NCBI GenBank assembly: GCA_002429115.1
Contig: DIYS01000043.1
Location: 1-21,749, forward strand
DNA: 21,749 bases
Source: Saccharicrinis sp. UBA6048
GTDB lineage: Bacteria > Bacteroidota > Bacteroidia > Bacteroidales > Marinilabiliaceae
Direction: 5' to 3'
Of the stretch, positions 6,551 through 14,853 are shown one piece after another. Positions within the stretch are counted from its first letter, which is position 1, and each line of letters starts with the position of its first letter. The notes under the pieces are model-generated. The model did not search any database and had not been told where the DNA came from. It saw only the letters and a program-made list of their open reading frames with translations. Position numbers and translations under genes: made by a program.

Positions 6551-9526
6551 TTATTTTTCTCCGGTAACAATGCCCGATATCCCAAATGAAACAAGAGCTT
6601 CATGATAATGTTCACCTGTATCGGGCAGGTAGGCATAGCGATAGCCAGCCGTCATTGGAAACACAAAGCGGAAAGGGTGAAATTCAGCTCTTAATTCAGT
6701 TCCCAGTGATTGAAAATCACCTTTTGCAGTTACCCAATCACCTGTATCACTGTATTGCAGATCCTGCTGTGCTTTGGAGTAATCATAGAATAAATTCATT
6801 GTGATACGCTTCAGATACATGATGCCTTTGATATTGAAATCAGGATTAATCAATGGCATTATATAATCTGCCTTGAGGGAATATAGCTGATCATTATTGT
6901 AACGGCTAATACCGCGTGGAAACGATATATAATCAGGGAGAGTACGATAAATATTATAGGTAGTTCCATCGCGTTTGACTTGCTCGCCTCTTTGTTTGAT
7001 CTGCCAGTCATTGTTAATGCGTATGGAATGATGGCGACCAACACCAGGGAAATACAAGCGCGAATGCAGCCCTAAAATACTGCCATAATTCCTTCCTGAG
7101 AGTGGCGTATGACGATAGGTCATTTCAAGAACCTGTCCGAAACGGCTGGCAACATCTCGTTGAGTAGATCGAAGCAGGTTGTAAGCAAAAAGATTGTAAT
7201 CTAACGTTTTGACATCGATGCCTTCAACAGTATATGTAATTGTATCCTTATCGGTAACAATGCCATCATTAATGCTGACAAATGTTTGGTCAAATGTATA
7301 TGAATCTGATTTTTGATAAGTAAAGCCGACTGAAGGTTGCAGGTTTCGATAATATTTGCCTCTTGTGAAGTTTAGTGGTAGTTTCATTTCAATATCAGCC
7401 AGGAAATGATTTGGTTGAGCATTCTTGTTAATTCGAAAAGTATCTGTTGCATTGGCAAAATAGCCATTTTGAGATATTTTTTCATCACCGGCCTTAAACT
7501 CCAACTCAAATACAGGCCACCAGGCACGATAAGCCAATTTAAACTGGTACTTCTCGCGGCTAAATTGTTTATCGGCATTAAAATCTATTGAAGTAAAAGT
7601 GGTTCCCAGCAGGTTTTGAGATATAAGGCTTGCTCCGGTATTAATTGAACCTTCATCAACATCCATAAAAACAGGTGCCCAGCTATGAAAATTAAATAAG
7701 TTCCATTTCGAGTATTTTTTAGATTCATAACTGTCTCCCGTCAGATGTTTTAATTTGGGCATTCCTTTTTCATCCTTCTGAAGTTTTTCAATAAATGGTT
7801 CAATTGGCAGTTTGCCAGCTGCATATGGTTTTATATTCAGTCCATCGATGGAAGATGCAGCAATAATGTATCCATCGGAGGTATAATTTTGGTAAATCAG
7901 TTCCTTATTGGACAGTGTAGCATAGGCCGCCCCGAATTTTGATTCTGTCACCTTCTCCAGTTGGGTACCATCTGTGTTTATGCGATATATATTTTCAATA
8001 CCACTGTATGAACCGGTAAAATATATCTGATTATTGATGATTTTAGGGAAACGTATCTCCGTAAAATCCGCATCCGTTACAGTTTGCCAACTGTTATTTT
8101 CCGTGTTTAGTAATGCTATTTGCTTGCCTTTCTTAGTCAAAAGAATCATTACCAACGAATTGCCGTTTTGACTCCACGAAGGCGTCATAGGATAGGCATT
8201 ATCCGGTATTTGAATTTGTTTGATCACCTCACCATTTTCAGCATTAAGTAAATGAATTGAGAACTCATTGGCGTAACTTGCATGGACAGCTGCGATTGTT
8301 TTTCCATCAGGAGAAAGAGCAGGTGCTTTAAAGCGTGTTTTTGAGCTTAGTTTTTTCTGCTTCTTTGATGCCAGTTCATATGTCCTGATAATAGAATAAT
8401 GCTGGTTTTCCCACCTTGGGTGGCGCTCCAGTTCAGTCCATACAATTAGACCATTGTTATACGAAAATGGTTCGCGGTTTCGTGTGCCTGTTATTAAAAT
8501 TCGTTCTTCTTCACCTGTATTAATGTTAATTCTGGAGAAGTGATTTACGGTTCCCGGGCCACTAACTTCTGCAATTATAATTGAATCATTAACGACTGTT
8601 GGGTAGCGATAGTTTTTGTAGGTCTGATCCCTTTCTGTTATTGTTCTTATTACATCAGAATTGATTGAATCATCCTGATTTTCCCATTTTTCCTGCCATT
8701 GAGAGAAGACTTCATCGTATAAAGGCACTTTATTCTTACCTGTTACCTGTTTAATACCTCGGTTAAATGGCGTAACAGACCAGCTTTTTTGACCAGCTTC
8801 ATCCAACGCCCGTTCCCAAACATCGGCACCGTAGCTGTGGCGGGCGCCTGAAGTAAGCAGGTAGCCCATGTTATAATGGTTTGGTACATAATCTTTGTAA
8901 GAGCCAAAATAGGCTTTGTCATAATTATAGATTTCCTTTTCCAGAACCTGTGCACGTATTTCCTGCTCAAAAGCAGGGCGTCTTCCTCTTCCAGCGCCAG
9001 AAAGGGTCGTTTCGGTCAGGGTGGCATCACCCTCTAAAAACCACAGGGGTACATACAGGCCTAAAACAGCTCCAACCGCTTGTTGCCCGAATGGAATACT
9101 CAATACTTTCGTAAATCCTTTGTTGAGCTTATCAATTTGCACCACATGCCTGAATTCATGTATAGCCAATTGCTCCAACCAGTCCTGTGCTAACATATCC
9201 TGATGTGGTGTCGGATATATTTCCATGCGTTTAGGAGCCCAGGATACAAAGCCATTGGAGTAAGCGTCTTTAGCATGTATAAGTACCTTAATGGGTTTTG
9301 GAGTATGGTCTAAACTATAACCGCCATAGGCATATAAGGAATCAAGCATCGCGATAAAACGCTTCGCTTCACTTTCAAACTCTTCCGGATAAACAACCTT
9401 AAAAACTGGTGAATTTAGCTGTCGCCATTTGATGTTGGCCGGATCGGCACCTGAACTGTAATATTGAGCATTTGAATTACAAATTAAAAGTGTTAGGGTA
9501 ATAAGTATAAAGGCAAGCTTGCGCAT
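6551..9526 (-). CDS. Secreted peptidase-MA-like / TolB-propeller / barrel protein
   Basis: A 991-residue exported protein. The signal peptide is residues 1 to about 20, ending SNA before Gln. Residues 30-200 resemble the peptidase MA (gluzincin) fold. The zinc motif HEFRH is at 123-127, and a probable third ligand Glu165 in WFLEGDA follows about 38 residues later, as in gluzincins. Residues about 290-600 contain TolB/PD40-type propeller blades (ALSPDGKTIAA, PSWSQNGNSLV, YRINTDGTQLEKVT). The last 350 residues are rich in aromatic strand-like segments (YQFKLAYRAWWPVFELEF, SRLYFPGVG), suggesting an outer-membrane barrel or surface-antigen-like domain. The protein may therefore be a cell-surface metalloprotease. 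The frame extends to a TTG at 9535, but the ATG at 9526 gives the better signal peptide. The order and boundaries are estimates, and proteolytic activity is inferred from the motif. Confidence 0.75.
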   Translation of the reverse strand: MRKLAFILITLTLLICNSNAQYYSSGADPANIKWRQLNSPVFKVVYPEEFESEAKRFIAMLDSLYAYGGYSLDHTPKPIKVLIHAKDAYSNGFVSWAPKRMEIYPTPHQDMLAQDWLEQLAIHEFRHVVQIDKLNKGFTKVLSIPFGQQAVGAVLGLYVPLWFLEGDATLTETTLSGAGRGRRPAFEQEIRAQVLEKEIYNYDKAYFGSYKDYVPNHYNMGYLLTSGARHSYGADVWERALDEAGQKSWSVTPFNRGIKQVTGKNKVPLYDEVFSQWQEKWENQDDSINSDVIRTITERDQTYKNYRYPTVVNDSIIIAEVSGPGTVNHFSRININTGEEERILITGTRNREPFSYNNGLIVWTELERHPRWENQHYSIIRTYELASKKQKKLSSKTRFKAPALSPDGKTIAAVHASYANEFSIHLLNAENGEVIKQIQIPDNAYPMTPSWSQNGNSLVMILLTKKGKQIALLNTENNSWQTVTDADFTEIRFPKIINNQIYFTGSYSGIENIYRINTDGTQLEKVTESKFGAAYATLSNKELIYQNYTSDGYIIAASSIDGLNIKPYAAGKLPIEPFIEKLQKDEKGMPKLKHLTGDSYESKKYSKWNLFNFHSWAPVFMDVDEGSINTGASLISQNLLGTTFTSIDFNADKQFSREKYQFKLAYRAWWPVFELEFKAGDEKISQNGYFANATDTFRINKNAQPNHFLADIEMKLPLNFTRGKYYRNLQPSVGFTYQKSDSYTFDQTFVSINDGIVTDKDTITYTVEGIDVKTLDYNLFAYNLLRSTQRDVASRFGQVLEMTYRHTPLSGRNYGSILGLHSRLYFPGVGRHHSIRINNDWQIKQRGEQVKRDGTTYNIYRTLPDYISFPRGISRYNNDQLYSLKADYIMPLINPDFNIKGIMYLKRITMNLFYDYSKAQQDLQYSDTGDWVTAKGDFQSLGTELRAEFHPFRFVFPMTAGYRYAYLPDTGEHYHEALVSFGISGIVTGEK

Positions 9527-9700
9527 AATTCTCAATTTTGCTTAAAAATAAAAGAATTTGAAGAATGGTTGGTCAGATATTTTGAGAAATGTAATTAAAG
9601 AATTAATGCTCTATTTAGAATGAAGATAAATTGCTTTAATTATTCATATCTGTCTTTACATCATATAATTGAAATCGTAATTTGTTTCTACCTAAACTAA

Positions 9701-9707
9701 AAGGAGG
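9701..9707 (+). promoter_or_regulatory. Strong Shine-Dalgarno of the 108-residue gene
   Basis: AAGGAGG lies 6 bases before the ATG at 9714, the canonical distance, and decides that start. Every other gene start in the window lacks such a sequence. Upstream, GTAATTTG (9678-9685) is a near match to the -7 element but one base short of TAnnTTTG. Confidence 0.8.
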
Positions 9708-9713
9708 TTAGCT

Positions 9714-10040
9714 ATGTCACAAGTCAGTTTTACATTTACGGTAATGTTAGAAGAAAATGAATTTATCCATGTGGATGATCATTTGTACACTACAAGAACT
9801 TCTTTGCAACGGGAGGAGCCTAAAATTCACATGATCGACAACTGCTGTTTAGATGTTCTCAAAGAGTTTGAAGGGCAGTTAACTCAGCCAATGGTTGAGG
9901 AATGGTTGCTGCTTTCAAGAGCTTTAGATCAATCATGCAGCTTTGAAAACAAATGGGATGACAAAAAGATATTGGGTGAGCTAATTGCTGGTGCCCAACA
10001 TTCCGTTTCATGGTATGCAAATAATTGTAAAGCGAACTAA
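9714..10040 (+). CDS. Unknown 108-residue cytoplasmic protein
   Basis: I do not recognise this family. The protein is 108 residues, acidic, without a signal peptide or membrane segment. The N-terminus MSQVSFTFTVMLEE looks strand-forming; residues 40-75 (DVLKEFEGQLTQ, EEWLLLSRAL) look helical. It has four cysteines, two adjacent (about 44-45), and several histidines, but no clear CxxC metal site. It stands alone between two oppositely arranged blocks, with its own strong ribosome-binding site and a strong terminator downstream (10100-10134), so it is probably monocistronic. The start is well supported. Function is not assignable. Confidence 0.75.
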   Translation: MSQVSFTFTVMLEENEFIHVDDHLYTTRTSLQREEPKIHMIDNCCLDVLKEFEGQLTQPMVEEWLLLSRALDQSCSFENKWDDKKILGELIAGAQHSVSWYANNCKAN

Positions 10041-10099
10041 CTTGACTTTTAAATCTGAGTATTAAAGTTTAAATCGAATCAGGTTTTAATGGATGGTAG

Positions 10100-10134
10100 C
10101 AGCGGTGAGGCAATTGCTTTATCGCTGTTTTTTT
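10100..10134 (+). terminator. Rho-independent terminator
   Basis: An extended stem runs from CAGCGG (10100) to CGCTG (ending 10127), about 12 pairs including three G-T pairs, around an AATT loop. Seven T follow (10128-10134). It ends the 108-residue gene 60 bp after its stop codon. Confidence 0.85.
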
Positions 10135-10216
10135 ATGCGCTCATTCGTTTTTAATTTGAAAATATTAATTTCGTACACCGCAATTGAAAATACGGCTATA
10201 ATTAAAAACTTTTGAA

Positions 10217-11266
10217 ATGATTGATTTTACACAAACCGAGATACAAAATATTGTTGTTCATCATATTGGATGCAGGGCAGAGGCTGAAGAAAGCCGTTTT
10301 TCTAAATCAGAGCTGCAATTGTATGGTGATGAAATGGTGGAGGAAGTGTTAAAACAGTATTTTTTCAAGCCTTTTAAAACAGAAGCCTATTTTAATTTTC
10401 ATCATGAGGAAAATTTGAATCAAAATCAGATGCACAATTGGGTGGAGGAAATTTTCAATAATACCACCTCCTTTTATGATAACTCTGTAAAGATTGCCAA
10501 CTTCCTTTACGAGCAATCGAACCATCCTAAAATTAAAGGAGGTGAGTTTTATATGGTGCGTTTCAATAATTGTGTGGTGGATGGAGAGATCGTTGATGCG
10601 CTTGGTATTTTTAAATCTGAAAATAAGGATACTTTCCTAAAGGTGATGTTGCGCGATAATAATTTTGAATTAGGCGCACAGGAAGGCATCAATATCAAAA
10701 AACTTGACAAAGGTTGTTTGATCTTCAATACAGAGAAGGACTTAGGCTATAAAATTTGTTCGGTCGATAATATCAATAAAGGCAATGAAGCACATTTCTG
10801 GAAAGATGATTTCCTGGGCCTAAAGCCGCGTGAGGATAATTATTATTTCACCAATAATTACCTTCAAATGTGTAAGGGCTTTGTAGGAGAGGTGTTTAAT
10901 GAAGAAAACGATGTGGAACGACCTGATCAGGTAGATATGCTAAACCGTTCGATGGATTATTTTAGCAAGCATGCCGCTTTTGATGAAAAGGAATTTGAGA
11001 AAGAAGTTATTCGCCAACCGGAAGTTGTTGATGCTTTTCAGGATTACAAAAGCTTCTTTGAATCGGATAAGAACATGCCTCTGCAGGCTAGTTTTGATAT
11101 CTCAAAAGACGCTGTAAAATCTGAGAAAAAGCATTTTAAATCGGTACTAAAACTGGATAAGAATTTCCATGTATATGTGCATGGCAAGCGACAATACCTC
11201 GAAAAGGGATTTGATAGCCAGAGAGGGCTGAAGTTTTATAAATTGTATTTTGAATATGAAGAGTAA
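10217..11266 (+). CDS. Nucleoid-associated protein, YejK/NdpA family
   Basis: A 349-residue cytoplasmic protein of the 37-kDa nucleoid-associated (NA37/YejK) family; length matches the family. Recognisable features are the N-terminal segment IVVHHIGCRAEAE, the central GGEFYMVRF (about 111-119), the LGIFKSENKDTFLKV region (about 131-145) and the AHFWKDDFLGLKPRED segment (about 194-209). Homologues associate with DNA and the nucleoid; their precise role is not settled. No signal peptide or membrane segment. It is flanked by terminators on both sides and seems to be transcribed alone. Family assignment is by sequence pattern. Confidence 0.8.
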   Translation: MIDFTQTEIQNIVVHHIGCRAEAEESRFSKSELQLYGDEMVEEVLKQYFFKPFKTEAYFNFHHEENLNQNQMHNWVEEIFNNTTSFYDNSVKIANFLYEQSNHPKIKGGEFYMVRFNNCVVDGEIVDALGIFKSENKDTFLKVMLRDNNFELGAQEGINIKKLDKGCLIFNTEKDLGYKICSVDNINKGNEAHFWKDDFLGLKPREDNYYFTNNYLQMCKGFVGEVFNEENDVERPDQVDMLNRSMDYFSKHAAFDEKEFEKEVIRQPEVVDAFQDYKSFFESDKNMPLQASFDISKDAVKSEKKHFKSVLKLDKNFHVYVHGKRQYLEKGFDSQRGLKFYKLYFEYEE

Positions 11267-11281
11267 AATGTATATACAAAG

Positions 11282-11307
11282 AAAAAGCCGCGAAAGCGGC
11301 TTTTTTT
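11282..11307. terminator. Bidirectional terminator shared by convergent genes
   Basis: AAAAAGCCGC (11282-11291), GAAA loop, GCGGCTTTTT (11296-11305), with T-runs on both strands. It lies 15 bp after the stop of the nucleoid-protein gene. It directly abuts the stop of the minus-strand STAS gene (11306-11308), so one hairpin serves both transcripts. Confidence 0.9.
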
Positions 11308-11632
11308 ATGATATCTGTTCTTCTGAATCAAAAATGTCGAATACTTTGTCGAGCTTCATGAGTTTTAATAAGCTCATCACTTCAGTTTTGATCGCACATA
11401 ATTGAAAAGAGCCTTCGTGCTGTCGCGCAGTTTTAAGAGCACTTATCAGTGTACCGATGCCGGTACTGTCAATAAAACTGATATTTGAAAGGTCAAGAAT
11501 CATCCTGACACCTTTTTTTGATAATTCTGCTGTTAAGTCTGCTTTGATTTCTGGTGCAACAGCAGCATTTAATCTATCTGTATCGGCTAATTTACCAATC
11601 AACACCCCATCATGTTCCTTTACTTGTAGCAT
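11306..11632 (-). CDS. STAS-domain anti-sigma factor antagonist (SpoIIAA/RsbV-like)
   Basis: A 108-residue single STAS domain. In partner-switching systems such proteins bind an anti-sigma kinase when unphosphorylated and lose binding when a conserved serine is phosphorylated. The phosphosite motif is FIDSTGIG, with Ser56 (Thr57 adjacent) after the strand MILDLSNISF. Length matches RsbV/SpoIIAA proteins. It lies 9 bp downstream of an Hpt-protein gene and is almost certainly co-transcribed with it. No anti-sigma kinase or PP2C phosphatase is in this window, so its partner must be elsewhere. Confidence 0.9.
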   Translation of the reverse strand: MLQVKEHDGVLIGKLADTDRLNAAVAPEIKADLTAELSKKGVRMILDLSNISFIDSTGIGTLISALKTARQHEGSFQLCAIKTEVMSLLKLMKLDKVFDIFDSEEQIS

Positions 11633-11641
11633 ATCTTATTA

Positions 11642-12106
11642 TTAATTTTCTAATACTTGATGCAACTCGTCCAAAGCAGCATCACAGGTCTGGTTAAAAT
11701 TATCGATTATTTCTTTTACTTTATCTTCACTTTTGTTGTTTACCAACCATTCAATGCGATCATCAGGATAACTATTCACGCTTTTTTTCAATTGCTCAAC
11801 TTCATTTTCAGCGCTATCATCACTTTTAAGTTCATCAACTTTCATGAGCTTTGCAAGTAATTCCAGATTTTTTAATTCGTTATTACCCAAGTCATCCATG
11901 CCCATCGACATGACTGATGATTTAGCTTTGTGAGCAACAGCGGCTATTTTACTCCAGTCTTTATCGCCAAACCCCTCATCAAATCCTTCTCTGAATTCCG
12001 GAATTTGCTCTATGAAAATAGCAATCAATTCTTTGATTAGTTCATCACTGCCATCGGTGATACTATTGAGGTAGTCTAAGTTTATGATTTTATATGGATT
12101 GGGCAT
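11642..12106 (-). CDS. Hpt-domain phosphotransfer protein
   Basis: A 154-residue cytoplasmic protein, largely helical and acidic. The N-terminal 75 residues resemble an Hpt domain: YLNSITDGSDELIKELIAIF is a typical opening helix and AAVAHKAKSSVMSMGM carries the candidate phosphorylatable His59 with Lys62 and Ser63-64 at their usual spacing. Hpt proteins relay phosphate between response-regulator receivers. The C-terminal half is extra helical sequence beyond a minimal Hpt domain and may be a coiled-coil or partner-binding part. It is the first gene of a two-gene unit with the STAS protein. Confidence 0.8.
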   Translation of the reverse strand: MPNPYKIINLDYLNSITDGSDELIKELIAIFIEQIPEFREGFDEGFGDKDWSKIAAVAHKAKSSVMSMGMDDLGNNELKNLELLAKLMKVDELKSDDSAENEVEQLKKSVNSYPDDRIEWLVNNKSEDKVKEIIDNFNQTCDAALDELHQVLEN

Positions 12107-12150
12107 TTGGAACGTCTTTTAAAATAATGTTGAAAATACAAATAATTTGA

Positions 12151-12158
12151 CAAATGTA
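12151..12158 (-). promoter_or_regulatory. -7 element for the Hpt-STAS operon
   Basis: Reading the minus strand, TACATTTG (12158 down to 12151) matches TAnnTTTG exactly and would start transcription about 40 bases before the ATG at 12106. No TTTG was found at the matching -33 distance, so this is a partial promoter call. Confidence 0.45.
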
Positions 12159-12305
12159 ACTTTTTTGAATGAAATTATTTTTAAGCATCTTGATATTGCT
12201 TAATGAAGTGATATTAATTAGGTTTTTAAACTGGTAATTATCATTTTTTGACAGGTGAATATTTTCATACATTTGTTCTGGTGATAAGCGTTCAGTTAAG
12301 AGTGC

Positions 12306-12333
12306 TTTGCCAACCTTTAAGTAAGTAATTTTG
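12306..12333 (+). promoter_or_regulatory. Candidate promoter of gcvT
   Basis: TTTG at 12306-12309 and TAATTTTG at 12326-12333 are 16 bp apart, slightly shorter than the usual 17-23. Transcription would start about 20 bases before the gcvT ATG, so there is no room for a leader riboswitch. It shares a divergent control region with the Hpt-STAS operon. Confidence 0.45.
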
Positions 12334-12359
12334 TACATAGTATTAACAATATTTTGAAG

Positions 12360-13442
12360 ATGAAACATACTGCCTTTTTTAAGTTTCACGAGGCTTTAGA
12401 AGCCAAATTATTACCATTTGCCGGATACGAAATGCCAATTGAATATTCTGGTATTAACAACGAGCACATGACTGTACGTAATGGTGTTGGTGTATTTGAT
12501 GTTTCGCATATGGGCGAATTTTGGGTGAAAGGACCTAAAGCATTTGAATTAGTGCAGAAAGTAACATCGAATGATGTTGCAGCTTTATCAGTTGGACAAG
12601 CGCAGTACTCATGTTTTCCGAATGGAAAAGGTGGTATTGTTGATGATTTGCTTGTTTATAAATATGCAGAAGAGAAGTATCTTTTAGTTGTAAATGCAGC
12701 TAATATTGATAAAGATTGGGCTTGGGTAAACGAGCAAAATACCATGGAAGCTGAACTGGAGAATGCCAGTGATGCTATTTCACAGCTTGCCATTCAGGGG
12801 CCAAAAGCAACTCAGGTACTTCAAAAATTAACAGATATCGATCTTTCTGAAATACCTTACTATACATTTAAAACTGGTGCCATCGCAGGTGCTGATGATG
12901 TAATTATCTCCAATACTGGTTATACAGGTTCTGGCGGTTTTGAGTTGTACATGTACAATGCAGATGCAGAAAAAGTGTGGGAAGCTATTTTTGAAGCTGG
13001 TAAAGAAGAAGAAATTCTACCAATTGGATTAGCTGCACGTGATACTTTACGCCTTGAAAAAGGATTCTGTTTGTATGGCAATGATATTGATGATATAACT
13101 TCATCGATTGAAGCCGGACTTGGTTGGATCACTAAGTTTAATGATGGTAATAAGTTCATTGATTGCGAGTACTTATTAAAGCAAAAAGAAGAAGGTGTTT
13201 CTAAACGATTAAGAGGTTTTGTTCTTGAAGACCGTGGTATTCCTCGTAAAGACTACGAAATTGTTACCGCTGATGACGAAGTAATTGGTCGCGTAACTTC
13301 TGGTACAATGTCACCTATGTTGCAGAAAGGTATTGGTATGGGATACATTAATAAAGGCTATACCAAATTTGATACAGAAATATATATTAAAGTACGTAAT
13401 CGTAAATTAAAAGCTAAAGTGGTTAAAATTCCGTTTGTATAA
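12360..13442 (+). CDS. gcvT: Glycine cleavage system aminomethyltransferase (T protein)
   Basis: A 360-residue cytoplasmic enzyme. It takes the aminomethyl group carried on lipoylated H protein and, with tetrahydrofolate, releases ammonia and 5,10-methylene-tetrahydrofolate. Family hallmarks are the N-terminal AFFKFHEALEAKLLPFAGYE, FDVSHMGEF, the NGKGGIVDDLLVYK segment with the conserved aspartate pair, the NTGYTGSGGFELY motif, GLAARDTLRLEKG and the C-terminal VTSGTMSPMLQKGIGMGYI. Length is full. The ATG at 12360 is preferred to an upstream TTG at 12354. gcvH and gcvP are not in this window. Its position upstream of serC and serA fits a serine-glycine one-carbon theme, though a 263-bp gap separates it from serC. 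Confidence 0.95.
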   Translation: MKHTAFFKFHEALEAKLLPFAGYEMPIEYSGINNEHMTVRNGVGVFDVSHMGEFWVKGPKAFELVQKVTSNDVAALSVGQAQYSCFPNGKGGIVDDLLVYKYAEEKYLLVVNAANIDKDWAWVNEQNTMEAELENASDAISQLAIQGPKATQVLQKLTDIDLSEIPYYTFKTGAIAGADDVIISNTGYTGSGGFELYMYNADAEKVWEAIFEAGKEEEILPIGLAARDTLRLEKGFCLYGNDIDDITSSIEAGLGWITKFNDGNKFIDCEYLLKQKEEGVSKRLRGFVLEDRGIPRKDYEIVTADDEVIGRVTSGTMSPMLQKGIGMGYINKGYTKFDTEIYIKVRNRKLKAKVVKIPFV

Positions 13443-13705
13443 CAAATCGGAAAAATGAAATTCAGCGAAAACACAGTCTGTTATAGTTTTATTAGTAAGT
13501 CTGTAGTCGTTTGATCAATGGTTAGTTATGATGTAGCTCATCAATATCAAAGATCAGAAATTACCAATAATCAAGATTGTATCTTGTAAATTGAAAGATA
13601 TATTTTCGCTGATTTTGTGTCCTTTGAGGCATATATTTCATAATTTTAATCGCTCAAAACATTAATCACATTCGAAATTAACTAGCAGTATAAAATTTTA
13701 ACACA

Positions 13706-14776
13706 ATGAAAATTCACAACTTTTCAGCAGGTCCTTCAATCTTGCCTGAGTCAACTATTAAAAACTCGGCTGATGCCGTATTGAACTTTGCCGGTACTGG
13801 CTTGTCTTTATTAGAAGTTTCTCACCGTAGCAAAGAGTTTGTTGCTGTTATGGATGAAGCAACTGCTTTATTTAAAGAATTGTTGGACATCCCTGCAGGA
13901 TACGAAGTGGTTTTCGTAGGAGGTGGTGCAAGTACACAATTCTGCATGGTGCCTTATAACTTAATGAAAACTAAGGCTGCTTACTTAAATACCGGAACCT
14001 GGGCTAACAAAGCATTAAAAGAAGCTAAAGGTTTTGGTGAAGTAGTGGAAGTGGCGTCTTCAAAAGACAGCATTTACAATCACATTCCTAAAGGATATGA
14101 AATTCCTTCTGATGCTGATTATTTCCACATCACAACTAACAATACCATTTATGGTACTGAGATCAAGAAAGATTTAGACGTAAACGTACCTTTAGTAGCT
14201 GATATGTCTTCTGATATCTTCTCTCGTCCGGTAGATGTTTCTAAGTACACTTTGATTTATGGTGGTGCACAGAAGAACTTAGCTCCGGCTGGTGTTACTT
14301 TTGCAATTGTAAAAGAAGATGCGCTTGGGCAAGTTGACCGTCATATCCCAACAATGTTGAACTATAAAACACACATCGATGGTGGTTCAATGTTCAATAC
14401 GCCTCCGGTATTCCCAGTTTTCTCAGCTCTTCAAACTCTGAAGTGGTTGAAAGAAATGGGTGGTGTAGCTGCAATGGAGAAAATCAACATTGAAAAGGCT
14501 GCTGTTCTTTATGATGAAATCGATCGTAACCGCTTATTCAAAGCGCCTGTTGCTGATTTAGAAGACCGTTCATTAATGAACATCTGTTTTATCATGAATG
14601 ATGAATACAAAGAATTGGAAAAAGATTTCTTTGAATTTGCCACTGCAAGAGGAATGAGCGGAATTAAAGGTCACCGTTCTGTAGGTGGTTTCCGTGCTTC
14701 TACATATAATGCAATGCCTAAGTCAAGTATTCAGGCATTAGCTGATGCAATGAAAGAATTCGAAGCTAAGCACTAA
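13706..14776 (+). CDS. serC: Phosphoserine aminotransferase
   Basis: A 356-residue PLP enzyme converting 3-phosphohydroxypyruvate and glutamate to phosphoserine and 2-oxoglutarate. The opening IHNFSAGPSILPES is diagnostic, followed by SLLEVSHRSKEF (34-45), the PLP-phosphate region VGGGASTQF (71-79), ADMSSDIFSRP (165-175) and the PLP lysine Lys190 in GGAQKNLAP. The C-terminus GIKGHRSVGGFRASTYNAMP is also typical. Length is full. Codon use leans to GGT, CGT and GCT, unlike the more mixed use in genes further left, and suggests high expression, as do serA and the DUF1015 gene. serA follows 77 bp downstream beyond a hairpin. Confidence 0.97.
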   Translation: MKIHNFSAGPSILPESTIKNSADAVLNFAGTGLSLLEVSHRSKEFVAVMDEATALFKELLDIPAGYEVVFVGGGASTQFCMVPYNLMKTKAAYLNTGTWANKALKEAKGFGEVVEVASSKDSIYNHIPKGYEIPSDADYFHITTNNTIYGTEIKKDLDVNVPLVADMSSDIFSRPVDVSKYTLIYGGAQKNLAPAGVTFAIVKEDALGQVDRHIPTMLNYKTHIDGGSMFNTPPVFPVFSALQTLKWLKEMGGVAAMEKINIEKAAVLYDEIDRNRLFKAPVADLEDRSLMNICFIMNDEYKELEKDFFEFATARGMSGIKGHRSVGGFRASTYNAMPKSSIQALADAMKEFEAKH

Positions 14777-14797
14777 TTCAATTTTCATAAAATATTA

Positions 14798-14827
14798 AGT
14801 AAGCCCCGTTTTGGGGCTTACTATTTT
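14798..14827 (+). terminator. Hairpin between serC and serA
   Basis: AGTAAGCCCC (14798-14807), loop GTTTT, GGGGCTTACT (14813-14822), then ATTTTG. The stem is perfect and GC-rich, but the T-tract is short, so it may only partly terminate and could set the serC:serA ratio or protect the serC 3' end. Confidence 0.7.
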
Positions 14828-14853
14828 GTCACCACACTTAATTTTTTGAAACG

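Noticed and set aside
12107..12359. Glycine riboswitch upstream of gcvT, and an antisense frame at 12090-12389
   Set aside because: The candidate promoter leaves only about 20 bases of leader, and no paired glycine-aptamer features were seen. The frame overlaps two real genes and has no homologous look.
13443..13705. serC promoter
   Set aside because: TATATTTC (13632-13639) and TATTTTCG (13601-13608) are near matches, but each has a mismatch and no well-spaced -33 element.
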